Shown here in pieces: positions 9,862 through 20,096 of a stretch of DNA of 64,000 nt; within the stretch, counting starts at the first letter, position 1, and each line of letters begins with the position of its first letter. The stretch lies in NCBI GenBank assembly GCA_900079695.1, contig LT599022.1:2610001-2674000 (forward strand), read 5' to 3'. This DNA is from an uncultured Alphaproteobacteria bacterium (GTDB lineage Bacteria; Pseudomonadota; Alphaproteobacteria; Rhodospirillales; Rhodospirillaceae). The notes beneath the pieces are model-generated. The model was given only the letters and a program-made list of their open reading frames with translations, did not search any database and was not told where the DNA came from. The translations under genes and the position numbers were made by a program.

Positions 9862-10539
9862 ATGGACGGTAACTTCCAATTTCTCGACCTGATCTTCCTT
9901 GCGCTGGTCGCGGGGTTCCTGGTGTATCGCCTGCGTAACGTTCTCGGCCGTCGCGACGGCTACGAGCAGAAGCCGGACGAGATCGCCAACCGCAAGCCTT
10001 CGGAGGACAACGTCGTCGACCTCACCAAGGTTCGCCAGGCCGACGCCGAAGACATCGTCGAGACCGGCACGGTGTCCGACCGCAGCGTCGCCGCCGGGCT
10101 GGTGCAGATCCAGACCGCCGATCCCAACTTCGACCCCGACGCGTTCCTCGGCGGGGCCAAGGCCGCGTTCGAAATGATCGTCGCGGCGTTCGCCGAAGGC
10201 CGGGTCGAGGACATCCGGCCGTATCTCGGCGCGGAGGTGCATGCGAACTTCGCCGCCGCGGTGCGCGAGCGCGAGGCCGCCGGCGAAAAGGTGGAAACCC
10301 AGGTGGTGTCGATCAAGAAGGCGACCATCACCGACGCGGCGATGAAGGGCCGCGACGCGGTGGTCTCGGTGGAGTTCGTCACCGAGCAGGTCAACGTGGT
10401 GCGCGACGCCGAGGACCGCGTCGTCGACGGCGATCCCAACACCGTGGTGGCGCTCACCGACGTCTGGACCTTCTCGCGCGACGTCCGGTCCGCCGACCCC
10501 AACTGGAAACTCATGGTCACCCGCAGTGTGGAACCCTGA
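9862..10539 (+). CDS. Tim44-like domain protein
   Basis: The product is 225 aa. A single N-terminal membrane helix (QFLDLIFLALVAGFLVYRL) is followed by a charged linker and a C-terminal Tim44 domain (about residues 90-225) with FLGGAKAAFEMIVAAFAEG and a WTFSRDV...WKLMVTRSV ending. It is related to the mitochondrial import component Tim44 and is found in many alphaproteobacteria, usually between fxsA and mltA as here. It is probably membrane-bound with its domain in the cytoplasm, and its bacterial role is not settled. GGAG precedes ATG 9862. The 3' end overlaps mltA by 14 bp. Confidence 0.88.
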   Translation: MDGNFQFLDLIFLALVAGFLVYRLRNVLGRRDGYEQKPDEIANRKPSEDNVVDLTKVRQADAEDIVETGTVSDRSVAAGLVQIQTADPNFDPDAFLGGAKAAFEMIVAAFAEGRVEDIRPYLGAEVHANFAAAVREREAAGEKVETQVVSIKKATITDAAMKGRDAVVSVEFVTEQVNVVRDAEDRVVDGDPNTVVALTDVWTFSRDVRSADPNWKLMVTRSVEP

Positions 10540-11707
10540 TCGGCGCTTTCGCCCCGGCCGCGTCGTCCCCGCTCTTCTGCTGCTGCTGACCGCCGCCTGC
10601 GCCCAACCCCAACCCCAGGCCGTCGCCCCGGCGAAGCCTGCGCCCGCGCCCGCGCCTTCGGGCGGCGTCGTGGTGTCGGCGGTCGGCTACGAGGCGCTGC
10701 CCGGCTGGAAGGCCGACGCCGTCAACGAGGCGCTGCCCGCGCTCGCGCGCTCCTGCGCCGCGCTGGCGAAAAAGCCGCCGACCGCGACCGTCGGCCAGGG
10801 GCCGCTCGCGCGTCCGGCCGCCGAATGGCAGCGCGCCTGCGCCACCCTCCCCGCCGCCGCCGCGCCGGAAGCCGCGCGGCAGGCGATCGCGCGGGTGTTC
10901 ACGCCGTGGCGCGTCGCCTTCGCCGACGGCAACCCCGACGGCCTGTTCACCGGCTACTACGAAGCCGAACTCAACGGCTCGCTGTTCAAGAGCCCGCGCT
11001 ACGCCTATCCGGTCTACGGCCGCCCGGTCGACCTCGTCGAGCGCGGCGAGGGCGCGGCGCGCACCGTCGGGCGGCTGCGCGACGGCCGCATCGAGCCCTA
11101 TCCGGCGCGCACCGAAATCGAGACCGGCGGCATCGCCGACGTCGCCCCGGTGCTGTTCTGGGTCGACAGCGCCGTCGACCTCCACATCGCGCAGATCCAG
11201 GGCTCCACCGAGGTGCGCCTCGCCGACGGCCGCACCTTCCGGATCGGCTACGCAGGCAACAACGGCCGCCCGTTCAAGGGGCTCGGCCGCATCCTCATCG
11301 ACCACGGCTATCTGCCGCCCGGGCAGGCGACGATGCCCGACATCCGCGCCTGGCTGCACGCCAACCCCAATCTGGCGCAAAGCTTGATGCAGGAGAACCC
11401 GCGGTATATTTTCTTCCGTCCGATCGAGGGCGACGGCCCGGTCGGGGCGATGGGCGTGCCGCTCACCCCCCGCCGCTCCCTGGCGGTCGATCCCACGGTG
11501 GTGCCGCTCGGCGCGCCGGTCTGGCTCGACAGCGTCGATCCCGACGGCAAGCCGCTCAAGCGCCTGATGGTCGCGCAGGACATCGGCAGCGCGATCAAGG
11601 GCGCAGTGCGCGGCGACTTCTTCTGGGGCTCGGGCGATCCCGCCCTCGCCTACGCGGGCCGGATGAAAAGCACCGGCCGCTACTTCGTCCTCGTTCCGAG
11701 TCGCTGA
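10526..11707 (+). CDS. mltA: Membrane-bound lytic murein transglycosylase A
   Basis: The product is 393 aa. A signal sequence ends in the lipobox LTAAC, so it should be an outer-membrane lipoprotein that cleaves peptidoglycan glycan strands. The MltA domain includes FTGYYEAELNGS and QIQGSTEVRLADGR. A C-terminal 3D domain includes AVDPTVVPLGAPVWL and MVAQDIGSAIKGAVRGDFFWG, whose aspartates belong to the active site. The GTG start lies inside the end of the Tim44-like gene, suggesting coupling. lutA follows after only 4 bp. Confidence 0.94.
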   Translation: MWNPDRRFRPGRVVPALLLLLTAACAQPQPQAVAPAKPAPAPAPSGGVVVSAVGYEALPGWKADAVNEALPALARSCAALAKKPPTATVGQGPLARPAAEWQRACATLPAAAAPEAARQAIARVFTPWRVAFADGNPDGLFTGYYEAELNGSLFKSPRYAYPVYGRPVDLVERGEGAARTVGRLRDGRIEPYPARTEIETGGIADVAPVLFWVDSAVDLHIAQIQGSTEVRLADGRTFRIGYAGNNGRPFKGLGRILIDHGYLPPGQATMPDIRAWLHANPNLAQSLMQENPRYIFFRPIEGDGPVGAMGVPLTPRRSLAVDPTVVPLGAPVWLDSVDPDGKPLKRLMVAQDIGSAIKGAVRGDFFWGSGDPALAYAGRMKSTGRYFVLVPSR

Positions 11708-11711
11708 TGAA

Positions 11712-12485
11712 ATGACCGAACCGCAAGCCGCACCGCGCCGCGTCGCCCTGTTCGCCACCTGTCTGGTGGAAACCATGCGTCCGTCCGTGGGATTCGCGAC
11801 CCTCAAGCTGCTGAAGACGGCGGGCGTCGAGGTGGTGGTGCCGCCGGGGCAGACCTGCTGCGGCCAGCCCCAGTACAACTCCGGCGACCGCGCCGGGGCC
11901 AAGCGCCTGGCGAAGCGGGTGATCGCCGAATTCGAGCCGTTCGCGGCGGTGGTGATCCCCTCCGGCTCGTGCGCCGGAATGGTGCGGGTCCATTATCCCG
12001 AGCTATTCGAGGACGAACCCGACTGGGCGCGCCGCGCCGCGGCGCTGGCGGAGAAGACCTTCGAACTCACCCAGTTCCTCGTCGACGTGCTGAAGGTTTC
12101 CGCCGTGCCGGGTCGCCACCCGGGCGCGGTAGCGTATCACGACAGCTGTTCCAGCCGCCGCGAGATGCACGTCCACGCCCAGCCGCGCGCGCTCCTCGCC
12201 GCCGCCGGAGCGGAGGTGCGCGACGTCGAGAACGCCGAGGACTGCTGCGGCTTCGGCGGCACCTTCTGCGTCAAGATGGCGGACGTCTCCGGCGCGATGG
12301 TCGACGCCAAGGCGCAGGCGGCGATCGCCACCGGCGCCGACACCCTGCTGGCGGGCGACCTGGGCTGCCTGCTCAACATCGCGGGACGGCTGAAGCGCCT
12401 CGGTTCGCCGATCGCGGTCCGCCACATCGCGGAAGTCCTGGCGGGCGAACCCGCCGCCCCCGGCATCGGCGAGACGCGCAAATGA
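11712..12485 (+). CDS. lutA: L-lactate utilisation protein LutA (CCG-domain Fe-S protein)
   Basis: The product is 257 aa. LutA is one part of the three-protein LutABC complex that oxidises L-lactate to pyruvate. It carries two cysteine-rich CCG-type domains: QTCCGQPQYN with CLVETM early, and DSCSSRREMH with EDCCGFGGTFCV late, typical of glycolate-oxidase-like iron-sulfur subunits. It begins 4 bp after mltA and its stop overlaps the lutB start (ATGA at 12482). The close link to mltA suggests read-through from a housekeeping operon, although lut operons are often lactate-regulated. I see no operator. Confidence 0.93.
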   Translation: MTEPQAAPRRVALFATCLVETMRPSVGFATLKLLKTAGVEVVVPPGQTCCGQPQYNSGDRAGAKRLAKRVIAEFEPFAAVVIPSGSCAGMVRVHYPELFEDEPDWARRAAALAEKTFELTQFLVDVLKVSAVPGRHPGAVAYHDSCSSRREMHVHAQPRALLAAAGAEVRDVENAEDCCGFGGTFCVKMADVSGAMVDAKAQAAIATGADTLLAGDLGCLLNIAGRLKRLGSPIAVRHIAEVLAGEPAAPGIGETRK

Positions 12486-13897
12486 GCCTGCTCAAAAGCG
12501 AGCGCTTCGCCGCCAACGCCCGCGCCGCGATCGCCGACGCCAAGCTCCAGGCCGCGCTCGTCAACATCCGCACGATGTTCCAGAGCGGCCGCGCGCGGCA
12601 GGTGGCGGCCACCCCCGAATTCGAGGACCTGCGCGACGCCGGCGCGGCCCTCAAGCGCGAAACCCTCGCCAACCTCGACGCCTACCTCGCCCGCTTCATC
12701 GCCGCGGCGGAGGCCCGGGGCGCCAAGGTCCACCTGTGCGCCGATGCGCGTTCCGCGCGCGAAACGATTGCCGCGATCTGCCGCGAGCGAGGGGCGAAGC
12801 TGGTCACCAAGGGCAAGTCGATGGTGACCGAGGAGATCGGCCTCAATCCCTATCTGATCGAACAGGGCTTCACCCCGGTGGAGACCGACCTCGGCGAATA
12901 CATCATCCAGCTCCGCAACGAACCGCCGAGCCACATCATCGCCCCGGCGGTGCACGTGAAGAAGGAGCAGGTGGCGGAAACCTTCCGCGCCGCCCATTCC
13001 GAACTCCCCGCCGACCGCGACCTCTCGACCCACGACTCCTTGCTCGCCGAGGCCCGCGCCGAGCTGCGCGCCCGCTTCCTCTCCGCCGACGTCGGCATCA
13101 CCGGCGCCAACATGCTGATCGCGGAAACCGGGCAGATGGTGCTCGTCACCAACGAGGGCAACGGCGACCTCACCCAGACCCTGCCGAAGTGCCACGTCGT
13201 CGTCGCCTCGCTCGAAAAGCTGGTGCCGACGCTCGACGACGCGGCGACGGTGCTGCGCCTGCTCGGGCGCTCGGCCACCGGGCAGCATGCGTCCTCCTAC
13301 ACCACGCTGTCGGTCGGCACCCGCCGCGCGGACGAGCTCGACGGGCCGGAGGCCGCGCACGTCGTGATCGTCGACAACGGCCGCAGCGCCATGCTCGACA
13401 CGCCGTTCGAGGAGATGCTGCGCTGCATCCGCTGCGGCGCGTGCATGAACCACTGCCCGGTGTTCGTCACCGTCGGCGGCCACGCCTACGGCTCGGTCTA
13501 CGTCGGACCGATGGGCTCGGTGCTGACGCCGCTGCTGCAGGAGCTGGACTCGGCGCGCTATCTGCCGCACGCCTGCACCATGTGCGGCCGTTGCGCGGAG
13601 GTCTGCCCGATGGAAATTCCGCTGCCGGACCTGCTGCGGCGCCTGCGGTTTCAAACCCACGACCGCAAACTCACCTCGCGGGTCAGCCGCGCCGGTCTGG
13701 CGGCCTGGACCTTCCTTGCCGAACGGCCGCGCCTGATGCGCGCGGCGAGCCGCTTCGGCGGCTGGGCGATGCGTCTTTCCGGCAAGGGCGCGCTGCGGCA
13801 CTGGCCGCTCGCGGGAGAATGGACCCGCGCCCGCGACCTCCCCGCGCCCGAGGGCGGCGGCTTCGTCGCCCGCGCCAACGCGAACCGCGGAGACTGA
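12482..13897 (+). CDS. lutB: L-lactate utilisation protein LutB (LUD domain, ferredoxin-like)
   Basis: The product is 471 aa, normal for LutB. An N-terminal LUD domain (about residues 70-295; TKGKSMVTEEIGLN, ITGANMLIAETG) is followed by two 4Fe-4S cysteine motifs (CIRCGACMNHCP and CTMCGRCAEVCP) and a C-terminal LutB domain. It is predicted to carry electrons in lactate oxidation. The start at 12482 overlaps the lutA stop. A 175-aa membrane protein gene, not normally part of lut operons, begins 4 bp downstream and separates lutB from lutC. Confidence 0.94.
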   Translation: MSLLKSERFAANARAAIADAKLQAALVNIRTMFQSGRARQVAATPEFEDLRDAGAALKRETLANLDAYLARFIAAAEARGAKVHLCADARSARETIAAICRERGAKLVTKGKSMVTEEIGLNPYLIEQGFTPVETDLGEYIIQLRNEPPSHIIAPAVHVKKEQVAETFRAAHSELPADRDLSTHDSLLAEARAELRARFLSADVGITGANMLIAETGQMVLVTNEGNGDLTQTLPKCHVVVASLEKLVPTLDDAATVLRLLGRSATGQHASSYTTLSVGTRRADELDGPEAAHVVIVDNGRSAMLDTPFEEMLRCIRCGACMNHCPVFVTVGGHAYGSVYVGPMGSVLTPLLQELDSARYLPHACTMCGRCAEVCPMEIPLPDLLRRLRFQTHDRKLTSRVSRAGLAAWTFLAERPRLMRAASRFGGWAMRLSGKGALRHWPLAGEWTRARDLPAPEGGGFVARANANRGD

Positions 13898-13901
13898 GCC
13901 G

Positions 13902-14429
13902 ATGTCCGCCGCCGAGACCCGCAAGCAACGCATGGAGAAGGAGTTCGACTACCGTGTCCTGCAGCACGGCGTCAGCTCCGGCCGCCTCAAGATCTTCACC
14001 GACTTCCGCGTCTTCAACCAGGGCCACTCGCCCACCTACAGCCCGTGGGACAACGTCGCGCCGCTGCTGGTGCTGGTGCTGCTGAGCCTGGCGCTGCTGG
14101 TGCTGGTGGGAATCATCGTCGGGGTGCTGGCGCTGGTGCTCTCGGTGGTGCTCTACGCCTTCCTGATCCGCATCTGGGTGATGCACCGGCTGCACGAGCG
14201 CACCCGCCAGGCGATGATGCAGAATCTGTACAACTGGGAACTCCTGTGGGGGATGGGCGGCGTGGTGCTGGCCAACGAGCGCACCGGCCAGATGTGCCAC
14301 GCGCCGGGCGGCAACTGGCGCACCTTCGTGGTCACCGGTCTGGCCGACATCGCGAGCGCCCTGCGCGGCGACACCGACATGGCGAACCTGCGCGAACAGG
14401 GCTCGATGAACCGGGGAGACGGACGATGA
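13902..14429 (+). CDS. Hypothetical membrane protein inside the lut operon
   Basis: I do not recognise the family. The 175-aa product has a charged N-terminus with KIFTDFRVFNQGHSPTYSPWDN, two adjacent membrane helices (about residues 52-90) rich in Leu and Val, and a C-terminal half with RIWVMHRLHERTRQAMM, WELLWGMGGVVL and NWRTFVVTG. It has no cysteine clusters or known catalytic motifs. GGAG precedes the ATG, it starts 4 bp after lutB and overlaps lutC by ATGA, so it is certainly co-transcribed. It could anchor the soluble LutABC complex to the membrane or pass electrons on. That is inference from position only. Confidence 0.7.
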   Translation: MSAAETRKQRMEKEFDYRVLQHGVSSGRLKIFTDFRVFNQGHSPTYSPWDNVAPLLVLVLLSLALLVLVGIIVGVLALVLSVVLYAFLIRIWVMHRLHERTRQAMMQNLYNWELLWGMGGVVLANERTGQMCHAPGGNWRTFVVTGLADIASALRGDTDMANLREQGSMNRGDGR

Positions 14430-15091
14430 GCGACGACCGCGCCGCCGTGCTGGCGGCGATCGCACGCCGCCGCGCCGGAACCGCCGAGGCCCGCGCCGAC
14501 GCCGCCGACCACCGCATCGCCAGGCCGCCGGCGGCGCCGCGCCTCGGCTTCGTCGCCGCCGCGACCGCCGCCGGACGCAGCCTCGCCGACGTGTTCGCCG
14601 AGGTCGCGACCCGCGCGGGCGCGACCGTCCACCGCGTCGCGCGCGCCGCCGAGGTTGCCGAGGCGGTGCGCCGGATCTGGCGCGACGCCGCGCTCGAAGG
14701 CCCGCTGGTGCGCGCCGACGACCCGCTCTGCGCCGCCTGCGACGATCTTGCCGACGCCCATACCGGCGCCGCGACCGGCGACGAGCGGGTCGGCATCTCG
14801 CGCGCCGCGGCGGCGATCGCCGAGACCGGCTCGCTGGTGCTGCTGTCCTCCGCCGAAACTCCGACCACCGCCAACTTCCTTCCCGAAACCCACATCGTGA
14901 TCGTCGGCGAGACCGAGGTGGTTCCGGCTTTCGAAGAGATCTGGCAGACGTTGCGCGCGCGCAACGACGTCCCCCGCACCGTCAACCTGATCACCGGCCC
15001 CTCGCGCACCGGCGACATCGAACTCACCCTGCAGATCGGCGTGCACGGCCCGCGCGCGCTGCATGTCGTGGTGTTCGGCGATGGGTCGTAA
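14426..15091 (+). CDS. lutC: L-lactate utilisation protein LutC (LUD domain)
   Basis: The product is 221 aa. It is the third Lut subunit, a single LUD-domain protein. The C-terminal half has the family pattern GISRAAAAIAETGSLVLLS, then PETHIVIVGETEVVP, ITGPSRTGDIELTLQIGVHGP and VVVFGDG. The N-terminus is alanine-rich and low complexity. It overlaps the preceding membrane gene by ATGA, and its 3' end overlaps the Smr gene by 11 bp. This ties the lut block into the neighbouring housekeeping operon. Confidence 0.92.
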   Translation: MSDDRAAVLAAIARRRAGTAEARADAADHRIARPPAAPRLGFVAAATAAGRSLADVFAEVATRAGATVHRVARAAEVAEAVRRIWRDAALEGPLVRADDPLCAACDDLADAHTGAATGDERVGISRAAAAIAETGSLVLLSSAETPTTANFLPETHIVIVGETEVVPAFEEIWQTLRARNDVPRTVNLITGPSRTGDIELTLQIGVHGPRALHVVVFGDGS

Positions 15092-15647
15092 GCGTCCGCC
15101 GCCGATCACCGCCGAGGACGCGCGCCTGTGGGCCCAGGTCACCCGCGACGCCAAGCCGCTCGGCGACGCACCGCGACCGGAGATCGCCGCCGATCCGCCG
15201 CGCCCGCCCGACGACGAACCCCCCGGGTTCGACCTGCCGGGGCCGCGCCTGCCGGCGATGCGGCCGGCCCCGGGTGCGGTTCGCCGCCATGCGATCCTTA
15301 CCCACGGCTCCACCGCGAACATCGACAAGCGCACCGCCGAACGCTTCAAGAAGGGCGAAATGCAGATCGAGGCGCGGCTCGACCTGCACGGCCTCACCCG
15401 CGAAGCCGCCCACGACGCGTTGCAGGACTTCATGCGCGATAGCTTCGAGCGCGGCCGCCGCTGCGTCATCGTCGTCACCGGCAAGGGCCGCCGCTCCGAC
15501 GGCGTCGGCATTCTCCGCTCGGAAGTGCCGCGCTGGCTCAACGAGGCGCAACTGCGGCCGCTGATCCTCTCGTTCGCCTACGCCCAGCCCCGCGACGGCG
15601 GCGAGGGCGCGCTCTACGTCTTCCTCCGGCGGGAGCGCGAGCGGTGA
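15081..15647 (+). CDS. Smr domain protein
   Basis: The product is 188 aa. A proline-rich N-terminal 90 residues leads to a C-terminal Smr domain: LDLHGLTREAAHDAL, VVTGKGRRSDGVGILRSEVPRWL and a closing beta strand. Smr domains are nucleases related to the MutS2 C-terminus, and the LDLHG and TGKG motifs are both present. Its cellular role in alphaproteobacteria is uncertain. The ATG at 15081 lies inside the lutC end. The stop overlaps the next start (GTGA). Confidence 0.88.
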   Translation: MGRKRPPPITAEDARLWAQVTRDAKPLGDAPRPEIAADPPRPPDDEPPGFDLPGPRLPAMRPAPGAVRRHAILTHGSTANIDKRTAERFKKGEMQIEARLDLHGLTREAAHDALQDFMRDSFERGRRCVIVVTGKGRRSDGVGILRSEVPRWLNEAQLRPLILSFAYAQPRDGGEGALYVFLRRERER

Positions 15648-16018
15648 CGCCCTTCGGCCTGCGGCTGCGCGAACTCCGCGCCGCGCGCGGCGTCACCCTC
15701 TCCGCCATGGCCGCCGAGATCGGCATTTCCGCCGCCTATCTCTCCGCCCTCGAACGCGGGCACCGCGGCACGCCCACGCCGGGCCTGATCCAGCAGATCT
15801 GCGGCTACTTCGGCCTGATCTGGGACGACGTCGAAACCTTGAAGCGCCTCGCCAACCTCTCCCACCCCCGGGTCACGCTCGACACCTCCGGCCTCACGCC
15901 GGGCGCCACCGCGCTCGCCAACGAACTCGCCCGGGAGATCCGTTCGTTGCCGGAGCCGACGATCCAGGAATTGCGCAAAGTGCTGGCGGAAAAACGCGGT
16001 AAGGAGCGGAAGAGGTAA
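15644..16018 (+). CDS. XRE-family helix-turn-helix regulator (124 aa)
   Basis: The product is 124 aa. An N-terminal HTH (FGLRLRELRAARGVTLSAMA, IGISAAYLSALERG) is followed by about 60 residues including YFGLIWDDVETLKRLANLS. It is a DNA-binding protein of unknown target. The same kind of gene follows smr in many alphaproteobacteria. GTG 15644 overlaps the Smr stop, so translation is coupled. Its stop lies 22 bp before the terminal hairpin of dispersed repeat copy C. Confidence 0.85.
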   Translation: MTPFGLRLRELRAARGVTLSAMAAEIGISAAYLSALERGHRGTPTPGLIQQICGYFGLIWDDVETLKRLANLSHPRVTLDTSGLTPGATALANELAREIRSLPEPTIQELRKVLAEKRGKERKR

Positions 16019-16039
16019 GGGTTACAGAAGAAAAGGATT

Positions 16040-16198
16040 CCGGAGGGACTCGGTCCCTCCGGGCCTCCCGGACGTTTTGGCTTTTGCGCGAAGCGCTATG
16101 AAATCGTCGCACCGCGTGACGGCTTGATTCCGCTTCGCGGAAAATGAGAGGGTCGAGGGGACTTTTGTCCCCTCGCGGGTCCGGGCAGAGCCCGGCCT
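16040..16198 (-). repeat. Dispersed multi-hairpin repeat, copy C (inverted)
   Basis: Read on the minus strand, this copy has the same block order as copies A, B and D: GGCCGGGCTCTGCCCGGACC, GAGGGGAC/GTCCCCTC hairpin, TTTTCCGCGAAGCGG, CCGTCACGCGG, TAGCGCTTCGCGC, CAAAAGCCAAAACG and the terminal GGAGGGAC/GTCCCTCC hairpin. It fills the gap between the XRE gene stop (16018) and the convergent hslU stop (16212). It contains no gene. Confidence 0.8.
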
Positions 16199-16211
16199 GA
16201 TTTTAATCCGC

Positions 16212-17521
<1,310 letters not shown>

Positions 17522-17525
<4 letters not shown>

Positions 17526-18061
17526 AGGCTTTCGACCACGATGTTGCGGTTGGTGTAGATGCAGATGTCGGCGGCGATCTCGACGGCGCGGCGCGCCACC
17601 GCCTCGGCGTCGAAATCGGGGCGGTCGATCATCGCGCGCGCCGCGGCGAGCGCGAACGGCCCGCCGGAGCCGATGCCGATCAACGCGTCGTCGGGCTCCA
17701 GCACGTCGCCGGTGCCGGAGAGGATCAGCGAGGTTTCGGCGTCGGCCACCGCCATCATCGCCTCGAGGCGGCGGAGGTAGCGGTCGGTGCGCCAGTCCTT
17801 GGCGAGTTCGACGCAGGCGCGGGTGAGCTGGCCCGGGTAGCGTTCGAGCTTCGCCTCCAGCCGTTCGAACAGCGTAAAAGCGTCGGCGGTGGCGCCGGCG
17901 AAACCCGCCAGCACCTTGCCGTCGCCGAGGCGGCGGACCTTGCGCGCGGTGGATTTGACCACGGTGTTGCCGAGGGTGACTTGGCCGTCGGCGGCGATCA
18001 CCACGCGGCCGTCCTTGCGGACCGAGACCACGGTGGTCCCGTGCCAGGATTGGGGTTCCAC
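17522..18061 (-). CDS. hslV: ATP-dependent protease peptidase subunit HslV (ClpQ)
   Basis: The product is 179 aa, the usual length. It is the threonine peptidase of the HslUV complex. The N-terminus reads [17 protein letters not shown], so the nucleophile is Thr9 after removal of a short propeptide. [11 protein letters not shown] and [14 protein letters not shown] are family segments. The GTG start at 18061 fits the family N-terminus and has GGGAG upstream. The open frame continues beyond it but without homology to the family. hslU follows immediately. Confidence 0.95.
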
Positions 18062-18141
18062 GGATGGGGGCTCCCTGTCAGAAGACTGCGTAACAGGGAA
18101 GCAATGTAAGACGGCGCGGCGGCGCGCGCCACCCGCCGAGA

Positions 18142-18612
18142 TCAGCTCTCGGACTGCGCCATCGCCTTGACCAGGGCGTAAACCTGGGCGCGCGCCTTCT
18201 CGTTGCGGATTTTCCAGTAATTGCGCACCAGCTCGAGGGTCTCGGTGCGCGACAGCGGATCCTCGGCGAAGCCGTCGTCCTCGGCGAGGTGGGCGGCCGA
18301 GCGGGGCTCGAAGGTTTCCGGCAGCGAGCCGTAGCGCTCCTCCGCCACCTGGGTGGAAACGTCCTGGAAGAAGAAGCTGATCGGCACCGACAGCACGTTG
18401 CCGATATCGTAGAGACGGCTGGCGCTGACGCGGTTGAAGCCGCGCTCGTACTTCTGAATCTGCTGGAAGGTCACGCCCACGGACGACGCGAGTTGCTCCT
18501 GGGTCATGCCGACGAGGTTGCGGCGCAGGCGGATCCTCTGGCCGACGTGAACGTCGATGGGGTCCGGACCGTTCTCGGTCACGACGTTCTTGGGAATACG
18601 GCGTTCGATCAT
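18142..18612 (-). CDS. XRE-family helix-turn-helix regulator (156 aa)
   Basis: The product is 156 aa. The N-terminal HTH reads [20 protein letters not shown], then [26 protein letters not shown] and VPISFFFQD. This is a widespread alphaproteobacterial regulator type related to the Sinorhizobium PhrR group. The C-terminal 80 residues are acidic, then helical. ATG 18612 is preferred because a promoter-like TTGACA-N18-TATGCA lies upstream (18678-18649). The upstream in-frame ATG at 18678 would fall in that promoter. It is divergent from the his operon and may be unrelated to it. Confidence 0.85.
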   Translation of the reverse strand: MIERRIPKNVVTENGPDPIDVHVGQRIRLRRNLVGMTQEQLASSVGVTFQQIQKYERGFNRVSASRLYDIGNVLSVPISFFFQDVSTQVAEERYGSLPETFEPRSAAHLAEDDGFAEDPLSRTETLELVRNYWKIRNEKARAQVYALVKAMAQSES

Positions 18613-18648
18613 GGTAGGGTGACTCTGTAGCGAAGATACGAGATTGCA

Positions 18649-18678
18649 TGCATACGTGCGTTTTTTTGTCCTTGTCAA
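18649..18678 (-). promoter_or_regulatory. Candidate promoter for the 156-aa XRE gene
   Basis: On the minus strand TTGACA (18678-18673), 18 bases, then TATGCA (18654-18649). The leader to ATG 18612 would be about 30 nt. The -35 is a perfect consensus match; the -10 is weaker. Confidence 0.5.
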
Positions 18679-18750
18679 CGCTTAACAGGACGTCTAACGG
18701 CGAATTCGTTCGCGTTTCCGTTTAGCGGAAATCGATGCGGGAGCGAGGAT

Positions 18751-18779
18751 TTGCTTCGCACACGCCAATCCTGTAATAC
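18751..18779 (+). promoter_or_regulatory. Candidate promoter of the hisBHAF operon
   Basis: TTGCTT (18751-18756), a 17-base spacer and TAATAC (18774-18779) make a good sigma-70-like promoter. It lies 58 bp before the hisB start. I saw no leader peptide rich in histidine codons, so classical attenuation is unlikely. Confidence 0.55.
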
Positions 18780-18837
18780 ACCTATACGGACGAACCAGGG
18801 CGCGCGCCTCGGGGCGCGCGCGCAGCGGGAGACGATG

Positions 18838-19443
18838 ATGCGAATCGGAACGGTCGAGCGGGTGACTCGGGAAACCGCGATTTCCGTGCGGGTCGACCTG
18901 GACGGAACCGGCGTCTACGACGTCGAAACCGGCGTCGGCTTCCTCGACCACATGCTCGAACAGCTTTCCCGTCACAGCCTCATCGACCTCACCGTCCGCG
19001 CCAAGGGCGACACCCACATCGACGCCCATCACACCACCGAGGACTCCGCCCTCGCGATCGGCCAGGCGGTCGCCCGGGCGCTCGGCGACCGCACCGGCAT
19101 CCGCCGCTACGGCGACGCCCTGATTCCGATGGACGAAAGCCTCGCGCGCTGCGCCCTCGACCTTTCGAACCGCCCCTATCTGGTGTGGCGGGTGGAGCTT
19201 GCCGCGCCCAAGCTCGGCACCATGGAAACCGAGTTGTTCCGCGAGTGGTTCCAGGCGTTCGCACAAACCTGCGGCGCCACCCTGCACGTCGAGTCCCTCC
19301 ACCCCGGCGGCAACACCCACCACGTGATCGAGGCCTGCTTCAAGGCGCTCGCCCGCGCGTTGCGCGCCGCCGTCGAGATCGACCCGCGCGCCGCCCAGGC
19401 GGTGCCGTCGACCAAGGGCGTGCTCGGCGGATCGCTGTCATGA
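18838..19443 (+). CDS. hisB: Imidazoleglycerol-phosphate dehydratase
   Basis: The product is 201 aa. It is the monofunctional IGP dehydratase of histidine synthesis, without the phosphatase domain found in enterobacteria. The manganese-binding histidine motifs are present: [20 protein letters not shown] and [13 protein letters not shown] 18838 is chosen for spacing from GGGAGA; ATG 18835 is also possible. An 87-base upstream extension of the frame overlaps the promoter and is rejected. Its stop overlaps the hisH start. It opens the cluster hisB-hisH-hisA-hisF. Confidence 0.95.
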   Translation: MRIGTVERVTRETAISVRVDLDGTGVYDVETGVGFLDHMLEQLSRHSLIDLTVRAKGDTHIDAHHTTEDSALAIGQAVARALGDRTGIRRYGDALIPMDESLARCALDLSNRPYLVWRVELAAPKLGTMETELFREWFQAFAQTCGATLHVESLHPGGNTHHVIEACFKALARALRAAVEIDPRAAQAVPSTKGVLGGSLS

Positions 19444-20096
19444 AGACCGTCGCGATCGTCGACTACGGATCCGGCAACCTGCGCTCCGCCGCCAAGGCGT
19501 TCGCCCGCGCCGCGAGCGAGGCGGATCTGCCGTTCGAAATCCGCGTCACCGACGACGCCGCGGCGATCCGCGCCGCCGACCGCATCGTTCTGCCCGGCGT
19601 CGGCGCGTTCGGCGACTGCGGTGCCGGGCTGGCGGCGCGCGCGGGCGTCGTCGAAGCCCTGGAGGCCGCGGTGATCGCCGGCGGCCGCCCGTTCTTCGGC
19701 ATCTGCGTCGGCATGCAGCTGCTCGCCGCCGAGGGCCGCGAGCACGGCGTCCATCCCGGCCTCGGCTGGGTGCCGGGCGCGGTCGAACGCCTCGCCGACG
19801 TCCCCGGACGCAAGATTCCGCACATGGGCTGGAACGATCTGATCCTCAAACCGCAGGGCGCCGCGCACCCGGTGTTCCGCGATCTTCCCGCGGGCGGTCA
19901 GGTCTACTTCGTCCACAGCTACGCGTTCGCCGCGGACCGGCCGGAGCACGTGCTCGCGGTCACCGACTACGGCGGCGAGATCGCCGCCGCGATCGGCCGC
20001 GACAACATCGTCGGCACCCAGTTCCACCCGGAAAAAAGCCAGGCGGTCGGGCTCGCCGTGATCCGCAACTTCCTCGCCTGGGACCCTGCCCGATGA
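19440..20096 (+). CDS. hisH: Imidazole glycerol phosphate synthase, glutaminase subunit HisH
   Basis: The product is 218 aa. It supplies ammonia from glutamine to HisF. The class I amidotransferase triad is visible: Cys89 in GICVGMQLL, and His and Glu in GTQFHPEKS near the C-terminus. [10 protein letters not shown] and LPGVGAFGD are family segments. Both ends overlap neighbours by ATGA (hisB and hisA), showing tight coupling. Confidence 0.96.
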   Translation: MKTVAIVDYGSGNLRSAAKAFARAASEADLPFEIRVTDDAAAIRAADRIVLPGVGAFGDCGAGLAARAGVVEALEAAVIAGGRPFFGICVGMQLLAAEGREHGVHPGLGWVPGAVERLADVPGRKIPHMGWNDLILKPQGAAHPVFRDLPAGGQVYFVHSYAFAADRPEHVLAVTDYGGEIAAAIGRDNIVGTQFHPEKSQAVGLAVIRNFLAWDPAR

